The notes: a model not told the origin generated them from the sequence alone. Positions 44,453-53,331 are shown, numbered from the stretch's first letter. The stretch: 58,906 nt of DNA from Aphodosoma sp045631465 (GCA_045631465.1 JAZQUV010000049.1:1-58906); one strand, 5' to 3'. Numbers and translations are program-made.

Positions 44453-45985
44453 ATGACATGGCAAATTGACTGGATAGATGCAATCTGCGCAGTATTGGCA
44501 GAAAAGGGAATGCCAATGCACTATGAAAAAATTACCAAAAGGATTCTTAAGAGAGGATATAGAACAGATCCTGATTTAGTCCATGCGAAAAGAGAGGTGA
44601 ATACTCTCTTATCGAGGAAAAAAAATAATGTGTTGTTCAAGAGAGTAGGGACAGGTGTTTACGGGTTGATAAATCCAGCTGTAACTGTATCTCATTCTCA
44701 TGTAGGGACAGTAGTTGCTGGATTAGCTTCAGTTGTTGTGTGGCCTTGTACCTCATATAAGTTTGGTGATTCTAAATACAAGTGTGCATCAGATTTCGTA
44801 GATTCTGAATACCTCGAAAAACTGTCTGACTTGGAGAAGAATCTTCTTGAGTTGATTGTGAATTTCCGTCTTCCTTTGGTGAATGAAGAAGTGTTTTTTG
44901 CAGATATTGTGAAAGATTTGGAGGTCAAGATTTTAGATAAGGCAGAACCCAGTTGTATGTTGGTAGATGCTGCCATTTTTAGAAAGAAACTTAAGGAGCT
45001 CAAGAAGTATATCGCGTATATTGAACGCTGGTTACAAGAGAATCCGTTGTTACAAGAAAATTCTCAGTATGAGCATTTGCGTAATCGCTTGAATAATATG
45101 CGCTCAGCCGTTAAAAAGATTGAAGATCTCCTTCGTAAAGCTTCTGGCGGTAAGGTGAAGGTTTGCTCTCAGCCTTTGGGGAGGTTCGTTCCTGGACGCG
45201 AAGGAAGTAAACCACAGGTCCTTATATACTATGAGAGCATTAAGGATAGCATTGAGGACGGTGAGACTTGTTGGTCAGTAATGGCAGGTGTATTTGTCCA
45301 TGAGATGTTCCATGCTTGGAATTATTTTAATGCAGGGCAAAAGTCAAGCTCCGTTTTGGCAATTGACGAACCGATGGTGGAGTTTGAGGCACTTTACTTT
45401 TTGAAAAGACTAGAGGATTTTACGACTTCGCAATCTCATCCTCTGAAAGATGATGTGAAGGATGTGAGATGGGATGGGGAATTTAGAGTCCAAAATAAGC
45501 AACGATCGATAGGCGATGTGGCGGCTTATGGTTTTGGGTATTATCTGTTTGAGAAACTGAGTGATAGTGATTCAATACAATGGATAGAAACTTATTCTAA
45601 AAAGTCAGCTTCTATAAAAAGGAGTGAGTTAGTCAATAATGTAGAAGATGCCCTAATACCTATATATCCGTTCGAGTCAGAGGATGAGGTAATGGAATGG
45701 TTCGAAGAGATTATTTTTGACGGATATGTTACTTCTGTGATTGTAGGAAAGTCAGCTACTACTAAAGTTTATTTAGATGTTTTGTTGCGTAAATTGGTTC
45801 TTGCATGTATAAAAAGGATAGGTTGTAGCTTTGATGCAAAGGAACTCTATGCATTTGCTCCTATATTCGAGGTATGTGGCCTACAGCGTGAGAATTTAGA
45901 GAATGCGTTGAAACAGCAACTTGATGAACTTGTCAAGGAAGGTATCCTAGATGCCCTTCCAGATGACTATTATAGTATGAAATAG
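44453..45985 (+). CDS. HARE-HTH domain fused to HExxH metallopeptidase
   Basis: A 510-aa protein. Residues 5-75 match the HARE-HTH winged-helix domain (AICAVLAEKGMPMHYEKI; RKKNNVLFKRVGTGVYGL), known from restriction and chromatin proteins and thought to read modified DNA. A coiled-coil-like region (165-230) follows, then a zinc metallopeptidase with HEMFH (283-287) and a likely third ligand at Glu306 or Glu310 (IDEPMVEFEALYF). The end (about 420-510) looks like another helical, possibly winged-helix, region. It precedes an AddB/AddA-like pair. A DNA-sensing protease is a plausible reading, but no named family is recognised. Confidence 0.75.
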   Translation: MTWQIDWIDAICAVLAEKGMPMHYEKITKRILKRGYRTDPDLVHAKREVNTLLSRKKNNVLFKRVGTGVYGLINPAVTVSHSHVGTVVAGLASVVVWPCTSYKFGDSKYKCASDFVDSEYLEKLSDLEKNLLELIVNFRLPLVNEEVFFADIVKDLEVKILDKAEPSCMLVDAAIFRKKLKELKKYIAYIERWLQENPLLQENSQYEHLRNRLNNMRSAVKKIEDLLRKASGGKVKVCSQPLGRFVPGREGSKPQVLIYYESIKDSIEDGETCWSVMAGVFVHEMFHAWNYFNAGQKSSSVLAIDEPMVEFEALYFLKRLEDFTTSQSHPLKDDVKDVRWDGEFRVQNKQRSIGDVAAYGFGYYLFEKLSDSDSIQWIETYSKKSASIKRSELVNNVEDALIPIYPFESEDEVMEWFEEIIFDGYVTSVIVGKSATTKVYLDVLLRKLVLACIKRIGCSFDAKELYAFAPIFEVCGLQRENLENALKQQLDELVKEGILDALPDDYYSMK

Positions 45986-46136
45986 ACAAGCATTGAAGTA
46001 AAACCTATGGCCCCAGCTTCAACTCTTTCTATACCCCCTACAAAATAATCTGATGCGGTTGCTCTAGATTTTGCCAAACACCCAAAAATTTGCACATATC
46101 AAAAAAAGTTATATCTTTTCAAAAAAATTGTATACC

Positions 46137-48095
46137 ATGAAAATAATCTACAATCCTTATTTAACAGGTAATGTGTACATTTCACAGAATTTGTGGGATG
46201 TAGTAGCAGTAGGAGATGCGGCGCTTTTGGAGCAACTCCTTATGCGCGCAGGTTTGCCACAAACTGTGGTGGACGATTCCGAAAAAGCAGAAAAAGAGCG
46301 AGCTAAAGCCTATGCAGATGCGATAATGGCACAAGGGGATACACTCTTCTCTGCTTCTATTCAGTCTGATTGGGAAGGCACTGCCAAGCAATTATTGAAG
46401 TGGCGTGATTTTTTGGTTATGGCTGGTTGGACTACTGCGAGCACCATAAATGCAGAAAGCGACAAACTACGAGTTTTTGCGTCATGCGACGAAGCTCTCA
46501 AAGCCTATCCGAGTCGTGCTGATAGATGGAGAGAGGTATATCAATCCCTCAAAGACGGACGTAAGATTCTAAGTGATAAGGATTCTATTGAAGTTCGCAT
46601 TCCTAAGGCATTAATACCGCCAATGATTGCCAATGTATTAGAACTACTACCGAATGTTTCGTACGCAATGGAGTCTTTGGATAAAGTTCTCAACATCAAA
46701 GATCATTCTTGCACTGTTATTACTACAAACGAGCTATATGAGGCGTGGCAATTGTTAGTGAAAATTCCGTATGACGCACAAACCATGCTGGTCTGCGCTG
46801 ATGAAAAACGGTTAAATGATACGATGCAGGCCATTGGCGGTGACCAATGGAGGACGGATCGCGTTGGATGTCCGCATCCCGCTGCAACCATCTTTGACCA
46901 GATGGATGTTCCTAATCGTCTTGTTTGGTTGGATTGCGCAGGCAATGGTTTGACACCTGATCCTTATGATTTTTTGACATCTGAAGAGAGAACTGCGTTG
47001 GGCATTATAGATGCAGAAACGCGTAGTGCAATGCAGATGCAGTGGTTATATACGACACTCAATGGAATCAAAGATTGGATTCTTGTTTCTCCTAAATATC
47101 ATTTGGGTGAATTGCTTGGAGAACATCCGATTATCACTACGCTGAAGCAAAACAAAGAGTTTTATGATGATGCTTACGCTAAAGGACAGAAGATTATACT
47201 CCCACAGACGGAATCAAAACAGATTGAAAAACTTGCTCCATTAGGCAATATCTCGATTGATAAGGATATACTATCAAAAATTCTTCCTCCATCAGATAGT
47301 TATTCCGCAATTGACACATTGGTGAATGCTCCTTTTGATTACATAATGGAAAATATGGGTGGATTGATTGCTCCTGAAGATGATCAAGAGCCGCATGAGA
47401 ACCTTATGAAGGGACCGATAGCGCATAAAGTAGTGGAACTATTGGTCAATATGAACGATACCGAAACTTACTCCGTAGGGGATATGCAGATGCGTTTTGA
47501 AAAACAATATGACACCATCTTTGAGCAAGCCATGACAGACGAAAGCCTAAAAGAAAACGCACAGTTCTTGAACCTGCCCGAAAATAAAAACCTGCTAGCT
47601 TTATTCAAAGATGAAGCTAAACAAAGCATTGCAAAGCTGATTGAACTCATTATTGAGAAACGTCTTACGCCTATTCGTTCGGAATACGAACTGACAACTC
47701 GTTTTGATTCATTCAAGAATCCTCACGGATTCATTGACTTGCTACTTGAAGATGCAGAAGGCAATCTTGTTATCATTGATTTGAAATGGTCCAATAATAA
47801 AATTTACCCTGATAAAATTAAAAAAGGAGAAGCCTATCAACTCTATATGTATAAGTATGCTGTAGAGGCGCAAATGGCGCCAACGAAAGTAGCATGGTAT
47901 GCATATTATTTATTCCCTAAAATGGAATTGTATACCGAACCTAAAGGCGTGACCACTAAATGGGAAGATTGGTTGGATAAACGTAAAGAACGCTTGGCGC
48001 AATTATCCGCTGGCAATATCGAACCCGTAGTTGCTAAATCAGATAGGGATGAATATCCTAAGCACATTATTTTGAAAAACAAAAAAATAAAATAA
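46137..48095 (+). CDS. AddB-like protein with PD-(D/E)XK nuclease domain
   Basis: A 652-aa protein whose C-terminal 270 residues form a PDDEXK_1 RecB-type nuclease: entry motif NAPFDYI, His in KGPIAHKVVE, Asp in GFIDLLL and Asp-x-Lys in IIDLKW. The N-terminal half lacks Walker motifs and may be an inactivated helicase-like domain as in AddB. It is much shorter than AddB (about 1,150 residues) and the iron-sulphur cysteine normally in CPF is replaced by Ala. The start at 46137 (MKIIYNPYL) is preferred over an ATG 66 bases upstream. Six bases separate it from the AddA-like gene, so they act as a pair. Confidence 0.75.
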   Translation: MKIIYNPYLTGNVYISQNLWDVVAVGDAALLEQLLMRAGLPQTVVDDSEKAEKERAKAYADAIMAQGDTLFSASIQSDWEGTAKQLLKWRDFLVMAGWTTASTINAESDKLRVFASCDEALKAYPSRADRWREVYQSLKDGRKILSDKDSIEVRIPKALIPPMIANVLELLPNVSYAMESLDKVLNIKDHSCTVITTNELYEAWQLLVKIPYDAQTMLVCADEKRLNDTMQAIGGDQWRTDRVGCPHPAATIFDQMDVPNRLVWLDCAGNGLTPDPYDFLTSEERTALGIIDAETRSAMQMQWLYTTLNGIKDWILVSPKYHLGELLGEHPIITTLKQNKEFYDDAYAKGQKIILPQTESKQIEKLAPLGNISIDKDILSKILPPSDSYSAIDTLVNAPFDYIMENMGGLIAPEDDQEPHENLMKGPIAHKVVELLVNMNDTETYSVGDMQMRFEKQYDTIFEQAMTDESLKENAQFLNLPENKNLLALFKDEAKQSIAKLIELIIEKRLTPIRSEYELTTRFDSFKNPHGFIDLLLEDAEGNLVIIDLKWSNNKIYPDKIKKGEAYQLYMYKYAVEAQMAPTKVAWYAYYLFPKMELYTEPKGVTTKWEDWLDKRKERLAQLSAGNIEPVVAKSDRDEYPKHIILKNKKIK

Positions 48096-48101
48096 TTGAC
48101 T

Positions 48102-51100
48102 ATGAAAAACATCACATATATTAGTGCAGGCGCAGGAAGCGGTAAAACTACTCGTATTATTAAAGAATTGGTAACGGCACTCCAAAAGATACGTCCGTCC
48201 GAGGTTATGATGACCACTTTCACCCGTGCAGCAGCGCAAGAAATGCAAGAACGTGCAAAAAAGGAATTGTTGGAATTGGGTAAAATCAATGAGGCGAATG
48301 AGATGGGTGCAGCCACCATAGGCACTATCCATTCCGTATGTTTGCGTTTTATCCAAAAATATTGGTATCTTATCGGTATTAGTCCGGATTGCCAGCAAAT
48401 GGATGAGAATGATTTCAACTCCTATGTAGATCAATCCCTTTTTGAAAAGGTCTCCACGGAAGACATGGTAAACTTTGAAAAATGGCGCAAGGTGTTGGAT
48501 TGGAAAAAGTTTGACGGAAAGCCCTATGTGGCTTATTGGCGAGATTGGTTACGAATAATGGTCAATAAAGCCCGCTATTATCATATTGATGATTTGGAAC
48601 TCAGCCGCATAAAATCCATCAATGAGATTAATGCAGTTTTTAATCGGCACCCGTTCGATGAAAAAAAATGTAAACGGTGTTTGACAGATTTGCAGACAGC
48701 AATGGAAAACGTACAGGACACTGCAAGGACTGCTAATACGAATAGAGAACGACGTGATTATTTAGCTAAATATAATCCGCTTATTGAACATGGAAAAATA
48801 GAAATCAATCCAATCGCAGCGATACAAGAAGAATATGATGCACTAAAGACCGAAGCTACTAAGGTGGTTTTTAGTAACGAATATAGAGATGCTACCATCG
48901 CCATCGTTGATAAATTGTTTAAGATCCTGACCATTTGGCGTAAGGAATACCAAAAATACAAGAATACGAAGAAAATGCTAGACTTCAATGACATGGAAGT
49001 CCTTTTCTTGGAATTGCTAAAAACTCCAGAAGTACAAGCAGAGATTGGCAAATACCAACTTGTCTTGGTGGACGAATTCCAGGATTGCAATCCTATGCAG
49101 ATAGATATATTTAAGCGTATATCTGATTTAGTTCCGCGTAGCATTTGGGTCGGCGATCCAAAACAGGCTATCTATGGTTTTCGAGGAACGGATACTGCAT
49201 TGGTTAAAGAGGTAAGCGATCAGATTATCCACGATAAAAATGGCTGTATTCGAGACAGCTTGGAGATTAGTTATCGTTCACGCGAAGAGTTGGTGAAGTA
49301 TGTGAATAATGAATTTTTAGGTATATTTAGCAAGGCACCATTCACTTTACCAGAAAAAGAAATTGAGTTAAAAGTAGGTAGAACATATGCAATAGAAAAT
49401 CCACCACTTCCGCTCCAGTCATGGACCGTAAGGAAAAAAGGTAATGGTGTTGATTTTACAGCTCTTGCTCATAATATTAGAGACTTGGTAGAGTTGGGAG
49501 ATACCAATGTAGAGCCCAAAGGTCAATCTAAGCGTTTGGCACAATATGGGGATATTGCCATACTCGTTCGAAAAAATGGTACGGTCGCTAAAATTACCAA
49601 AGCACTTCGTGATTTCAGTGTGCCGTTCTTCGCAACGGAAGATAATGACAAAGACGCGCAACCAATAGAACAAAAACTACTGATGGCTTTGGCGCAATAT
49701 AAACTCAGTCCAAAGTATCGCCCACATCTCCGTGCGGATATTCTTCATTTGTTGAAATCTGTTCCGACACAAGATCTTCTTGATGACTATTTTGCTAATA
49801 TCTCTGTTACTTTGGATGAGAAAAAGAAAAGACAGTATAATGGACGAGACGAATGGAAAAAAGATGACGACTTAATCAAATGCATTGAACAAATTATTTC
49901 TGATTGCTATGTAAATGGGTTATACGATACTTTGACAACTCTTGTGGATCGATTACGAATATATGATCTCGTTGCTATGTGGGGTGACTCGGAAATACGT
50001 CGCAGCAATATCAGTCGTACATTACGTTTGGCGGAAGACTTTGATCATCATTGCGAAATATTGAATATCAGCGACCCAACTTTTGCACAATATGCAGAAT
50101 ATATGGCAGAAGCGCAAGCCAAAACAGAATTGGATCTAAATAGTCCTTCTGTCAAGGTTCTTACTATGCATAAGTCCAAAGGGTTGGAGTGGCCGATTGT
50201 TATTTACTACGATGGGGATAATGATTTTGCTGAAGACGAAAAAATTGTGGAACGTGAGTTCTTCGGTATTCGTGAGCAGAGAAATGACGATGACACCTAT
50301 TGGCTTCGCGTGTTCCCTTGTATAACCGATAATAGTACAGCATATCAATACTTGTATGATGAGGATTATTTCAGCGAGTCTAAACAACGCATAGAGGCCG
50401 ATGAAACGCGGTTGCGTTATGTGGCTTTCACGCGAGCGCGAGACATACTGATTACAGTCAGTGTGGATAAAGATGGAGCAGTCTATACTCCTGATCCTAA
50501 ACCGCAAACCTACACGCTGATTGATACGGCTAAAACGCAGCAAAAGGGTAGCGATTTGACCTATCTTGTCAATCCGAGCAAAAGCGGTATAACTTCTGCC
50601 TTGAAATCGTCTAATCCTATTGAAGCCCAAAGCATTAATATTCCAGAGGAGAAAGGCGATGTTCGTATGAGCACTATCGGCACTTGTATCCACAATATCT
50701 ATGCCGCCTACGATGCATCGATTGATAAACAAACGTCAATATCAATGGCACAAAGGTTGATAGAGTCAGCCAAATTGACTGAGATTCTCAAGGCTGAAGA
50801 AGTAATTAAAGCTGTCCGCTCATTGTGTGATTATCTGAACCGAGAACATGGCACTCCTACATCTATAGCTCATGAAGTTCCGTTCTCTATCGCCCGCAAG
50901 AATGGACAGTTGTTGCGTGGAGAGATAGATTTGCTATGGCACACCGAGGATGGCGTTGTGTTGGTGGATTATAAAAATATTCAGGGCGAAGAAGCCAACC
51001 CCGAGCACTATGCTTCTCAAATGGAAGCATACCGAGAGGTAATCGAATCCGTTGGCCTTAGATGCAAAGGCATCGTCCTATTCTATGCCACCCTTGGACA

Positions 51101-51119
51101 AATCATCGAACTTAAATAA
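48102..51119 (+). CDS. AddA-like UvrD-family helicase-nuclease
   Basis: A 1,005-aa protein. Walker A GAGSGKTT (10-17), motif II LVDEFQD (about 320-326), motif III GDPKQAIYGFRGTD, motif V MHKSKGLEWPIV and motif VI YVAFTRARD place it in UvrD/AddA. The C-terminus carries a RecB-type nuclease (RGEIDLLW and VLVDYKN). AddAB enzymes resect double-strand ends in repair and also destroy phage DNA. The true ATG is at 48102. Since the chromosome normally has its own end-resection enzyme, this pair in an island beside a HARE-HTH peptidase more likely serves defence or element-specific processing; that is inference. Confidence 0.85.
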   Translation: MKNITYISAGAGSGKTTRIIKELVTALQKIRPSEVMMTTFTRAAAQEMQERAKKELLELGKINEANEMGAATIGTIHSVCLRFIQKYWYLIGISPDCQQMDENDFNSYVDQSLFEKVSTEDMVNFEKWRKVLDWKKFDGKPYVAYWRDWLRIMVNKARYYHIDDLELSRIKSINEINAVFNRHPFDEKKCKRCLTDLQTAMENVQDTARTANTNRERRDYLAKYNPLIEHGKIEINPIAAIQEEYDALKTEATKVVFSNEYRDATIAIVDKLFKILTIWRKEYQKYKNTKKMLDFNDMEVLFLELLKTPEVQAEIGKYQLVLVDEFQDCNPMQIDIFKRISDLVPRSIWVGDPKQAIYGFRGTDTALVKEVSDQIIHDKNGCIRDSLEISYRSREELVKYVNNEFLGIFSKAPFTLPEKEIELKVGRTYAIENPPLPLQSWTVRKKGNGVDFTALAHNIRDLVELGDTNVEPKGQSKRLAQYGDIAILVRKNGTVAKITKALRDFSVPFFATEDNDKDAQPIEQKLLMALAQYKLSPKYRPHLRADILHLLKSVPTQDLLDDYFANISVTLDEKKKRQYNGRDEWKKDDDLIKCIEQIISDCYVNGLYDTLTTLVDRLRIYDLVAMWGDSEIRRSNISRTLRLAEDFDHHCEILNISDPTFAQYAEYMAEAQAKTELDLNSPSVKVLTMHKSKGLEWPIVIYYDGDNDFAEDEKIVEREFFGIREQRNDDDTYWLRVFPCITDNSTAYQYLYDEDYFSESKQRIEADETRLRYVAFTRARDILITVSVDKDGAVYTPDPKPQTYTLIDTAKTQQKGSDLTYLVNPSKSGITSALKSSNPIEAQSINIPEEKGDVRMSTIGTCIHNIYAAYDASIDKQTSISMAQRLIESAKLTEILKAEEVIKAVRSLCDYLNREHGTPTSIAHEVPFSIARKNGQLLRGEIDLLWHTEDGVVLVDYKNIQGEEANPEHYASQMEAYREVIESVGLRCKGIVLFYATLGQIIELK

Positions 51120-51142
51120 ATTATTACAAGAAAGAAGAAAGT

Positions 51143-51217
51143 AGCGCATGCAATGACTGTGGAAGTTTGACTTCTATTACCATTCCAAATAGCGTAAAGA
51201 ACATTGGGGGTGAGTAG
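51143..51217 (+). pseudogene. Relic of a BspA-like LRR_5 unit
   Basis: A start-less frame reads CGSLTSITIPNSVKNIG and then stops, a near-perfect LRR_5 unit of BspA-like surface proteins. Only one unit remains, between the AddA-like gene and the ART gene. With 43804-43923 it shows that LRR surface-protein fragments lie around this island. Confidence 0.7.
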
Positions 51218-51276
51218 GCATGAAGTCGTGCCTCTCTCCCCAACCTTTTTGTCTATAAATTAAATAATCAATAATT

Positions 51277-51840
51277 ATGAAACTCTATCATGGTTCACCT
51301 GAATTATTTTCTGCTTTTGATTTGAGCAAAGCAGGCGAAGGTACAGGTGTGAAATTTGGTTTTGGTGTCTACCTTACTGAGTCTGAGGCTAGTGCAGTGC
51401 ACTATTCTCAACCTCGCAACATGGAGCAAATGGCTCCTAATCACTATCTCTATACCATAGAGATACCTGATCTTATTCCTACTAACCACTTGGTATCTGC
51501 ATTGCCTGTTAACGACGAGATTGTTAGCAAGGTGCAAGCGAAATTGGGCGTTGAAGTTCCTGCTAAGGTGCTTCAGCAGGGCAAAGAGTTTCGCAAATGG
51601 GTTGGTATGACTTTGCTTGGAACTAAGAAAAGCACTTTTGCCGAGGAGAAAGCAGCTGCTCAGTTGCTCAATAGCCTTGGCATATTGTACAATGTGTGGC
51701 CTCAAGCACAAACCAAACCCGATGGTTTGAAGAATATTGCTGTGTTTGATGTAGCTAATGTGAAGATTGTTAAGGTGGAGCAAATTGAGATAGAACTTAA
51801 GTGTAATAAGTACGTTCTTATTAGTAAAAAAGAGGTGTAA
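51277..51840 (+). CDS. ADP-ribosyltransferase-fold protein (PolyVal/DUF3990-like)
   Basis: A 187-aa protein starting with the ART-fold signature: Tyr4-His5-Gly6 (LYHGS), then GFGVYLTES with Tyr32, as in the H-Y-[EDQ] class. The third catalytic residue cannot be fixed by eye. Such proteins move ADP-ribose from NAD to protein, DNA or RNA and often act as toxins. The stop at 51840 is one base before the NADAR start, so the two are co-translated. With a NADAR partner, known to remove ADP-ribose from guanine in DarT1-type systems, the pair looks like a toxin-antitoxin unit. Confidence 0.65.
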   Translation: MKLYHGSPELFSAFDLSKAGEGTGVKFGFGVYLTESEASAVHYSQPRNMEQMAPNHYLYTIEIPDLIPTNHLVSALPVNDEIVSKVQAKLGVEVPAKVLQQGKEFRKWVGMTLLGTKKSTFAEEKAAAQLLNSLGILYNVWPQAQTKPDGLKNIAVFDVANVKIVKVEQIEIELKCNKYVLISKKEV

Positions 51841-51841
51841 T

Positions 51842-52420
51842 ATGGCAAAAATCGTAAATTGGATAAAGGAGTTTTATCCACAGTACATGGGTATAAATCG
51901 CTATCCTGCTAATCAATGTGCTTGTGTGAAAGGCGCAGCAGATGAGTGGGGGATACTAGGCAATTTTGGTCGTGCATCGGTAGTGGTTAACGGCATAGAG
52001 TTCAGCAATACAGAGAAGTTATTTCAATGCATGAAGTTTACGTATGCTCCTGTTATTCAGGAAATTTATGCTCAAAATAATATGAGCATAAAGATGAAGG
52101 CTAAAAAAAAGGAGTATGCACAGTATATCCGTGAAGATTGGCCAAAAATTTTTCTAGATGCGTTGAAGTTTGTGCTTGTAACCAAGTACGAGCAATCTGA
52201 GGATTTTCGCAGTGAATTGGAGCGTAGTAAGGGACTTTACATTGTAGAAGATGAGACTGGTCGCAGAAAGGAGGCTGATGCTTATGGTGCAGTGCTTGTA
52301 GGTGACGAGATGGTTGGTCCAAGTCTTTTAGGACAATTCTTAATGGAGCTTCGCGACACTGGTAAGTTAGATTATACTTTGCCTGCAGATGTGCTCGATT
52401 TCATCGAACATCTAAAATAA
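51842..52420 (+). CDS. NADAR-family (YbiA-like) ADP-ribose hydrolase, likely antitoxin
   Basis: A 192-aa protein of the NADAR (DUF1768) family. The family core is visible as GNFGRASVVVNGIEFSNTEKLFQCMKF-type pattern with Glu of TEK, the DW and KFVLVTKYEQSEDFRSEL segment, and the closing GPSLLGQFLMELR. NADAR proteins act on ADP-ribosylated nucleotides; members paired with DarT1 toxins reverse guanine ADP-ribosylation, and YbiA splits riboflavin intermediates. The tight coupling to an ART gene supports the reversing role here. Confidence 0.8.
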   Translation: MAKIVNWIKEFYPQYMGINRYPANQCACVKGAADEWGILGNFGRASVVVNGIEFSNTEKLFQCMKFTYAPVIQEIYAQNNMSIKMKAKKKEYAQYIREDWPKIFLDALKFVLVTKYEQSEDFRSELERSKGLYIVEDETGRRKEADAYGAVLVGDEMVGPSLLGQFLMELRDTGKLDYTLPADVLDFIEHLK

Positions 52421-52470
52421 CCATTCTAATCACTATCTAGGCTTCTTATTTATAAAACTAACAAATAATA

Positions 52471-52650
52471 ATGCATATGATAAACATAGAACGCATCAAA
52501 TGGATGTATGAGAACTTCGGGCTTGCTGCGGCTGTTGAGTCTGCAGCTTATGATTTAATTGCAACTCTAGCATTTATGGGTTATTGCCTGACACTGCCAT
52601 ACAGATTTGTCAAGCTTTTTATACAAAACATGAAAAAGCGCTCTAAATAA
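52471..52650 (+). CDS. Small 59-aa membrane protein
   Basis: ATG at 52471 to TAA at 52650. The N-terminal part (MINIERIKWMYENFG) is amphipathic; residues about 29-52 (LIATLAFMGYCLTLPYRFVKLF) form one membrane segment, followed by a basic tail (MKKRSK). It lies 50 bases after NADAR on the same strand and before a terminator, so it is probably co-transcribed. The last 34 bases are the right copy of the boundary repeat. Not recognised. Confidence 0.5.
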   Translation: MHMINIERIKWMYENFGLAAAVESAAYDLIATLAFMGYCLTLPYRFVKLFIQNMKKRSK

Positions 52651-52655
52651 AATTT
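52622..52655. repeat. Right copy of 34-base direct repeat bounding the island
   Basis: Near-identical to 43948-43980, including a perfect TCTAAATAAAATTT core (52642-52655). Confidence 0.6.
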
Positions 52656-52730
52656 AGCAATAATATAGCAGTTGTTCCATGGCTGGTTCTATGTGGTATG
52701 CTACTATATGTCAATATTTATATTATTATC

Positions 52731-52773
52731 AAACAAAAATCGCATCCTATTATTTAGGGTGCGATTTTTGTTT
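52731..52773. terminator. Terminator at the right end of the island
   Basis: AAACAAAAATCGCATCCT pairs with AGGGTGCGATTTTTGTTT (one G-U) around a 7-base loop, with a T run. It ends the ART/NADAR/small-protein unit. Confidence 0.85.
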
Positions 52774-52891
52774 GGTTTTAGGGGAATTTTGTTCTTTTAT
52801 TGAGGCTTTTTGAGAGAAGGTGATTTTTGTATATTATTGAAAATTAGATCATTATTGTTTGTGTGAGTGAGTTTTTGGGGATATATAAAGG

Positions 52892-53106
52892 TAACTTTGC
52901 AATTGCAAAGTTCGCAAAGTTATGGTAATGTGTTGATTATCTTGTGTTTATGGTAAAATTGAGTGAATGTCTAGATTTGGGTATTTGTTTGATATTTAGG
53001 ATATTAGGTAACTTTGCAACTTTGCAAGTTGCAAAGTTCGTTGCAAAGTTGGTCTCTTTTTCCTAAAAAAGTAGACAAATATAGGTTTATTCTAACTTTG
53101 CAAATC
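52892..53106. repeat. AACTTTGCAA palindrome cluster with several -7 boxes
   Basis: A perfect 20-base palindrome (52893-52912) and a hairpin with 11-base arms AACTTTGCAAC/GTTGCAAAGTT (53010-53038). Within them are TAACTTTG boxes on the plus strand at 52892, 53009 and 53093 and on the minus strand at 52915-52922. The box at 53009 has TTTG 21 bases upstream. No gene follows on the plus strand. Confidence 0.6.
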
Positions 53107-53191
53107 GTTGGTGTAAATGTGGCGGTTTTCTACGGCACAGGTTGCTTGCACCTTGCTTGACGTAAGGGTTGATTTTGGTTGCCTAAAGGAT

Positions 53192-53240
53192 ATAAAATAA
53201 GCCTCGAGATTCATTGAGATTCTCGAGGCTTATATTTTAT
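53192..53240 (-). terminator. Terminator of the kor operon
   Basis: ATAAGCCTCGAGA and TCTCGAGGCTTAT pair perfectly around an 11-base loop, with A/T flanks. Confidence 0.8.
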
Positions 53241-53294
53241 GTAATAATCCACAATTCAATTATGAACCGAAGGTCTTTGTGGCCTTGGCGAAAA

Positions 53295-53331
53295 AATTAT
53301 GAATTATGAATTGTGAATTATGAATTAATTA
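53295..53331. repeat. AATTATG heptamer array at the end of korB
   Basis: Tandem AATTATG/AATTGTG units run up to and include the korB stop codon (53329-53331). Confidence 0.75.
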
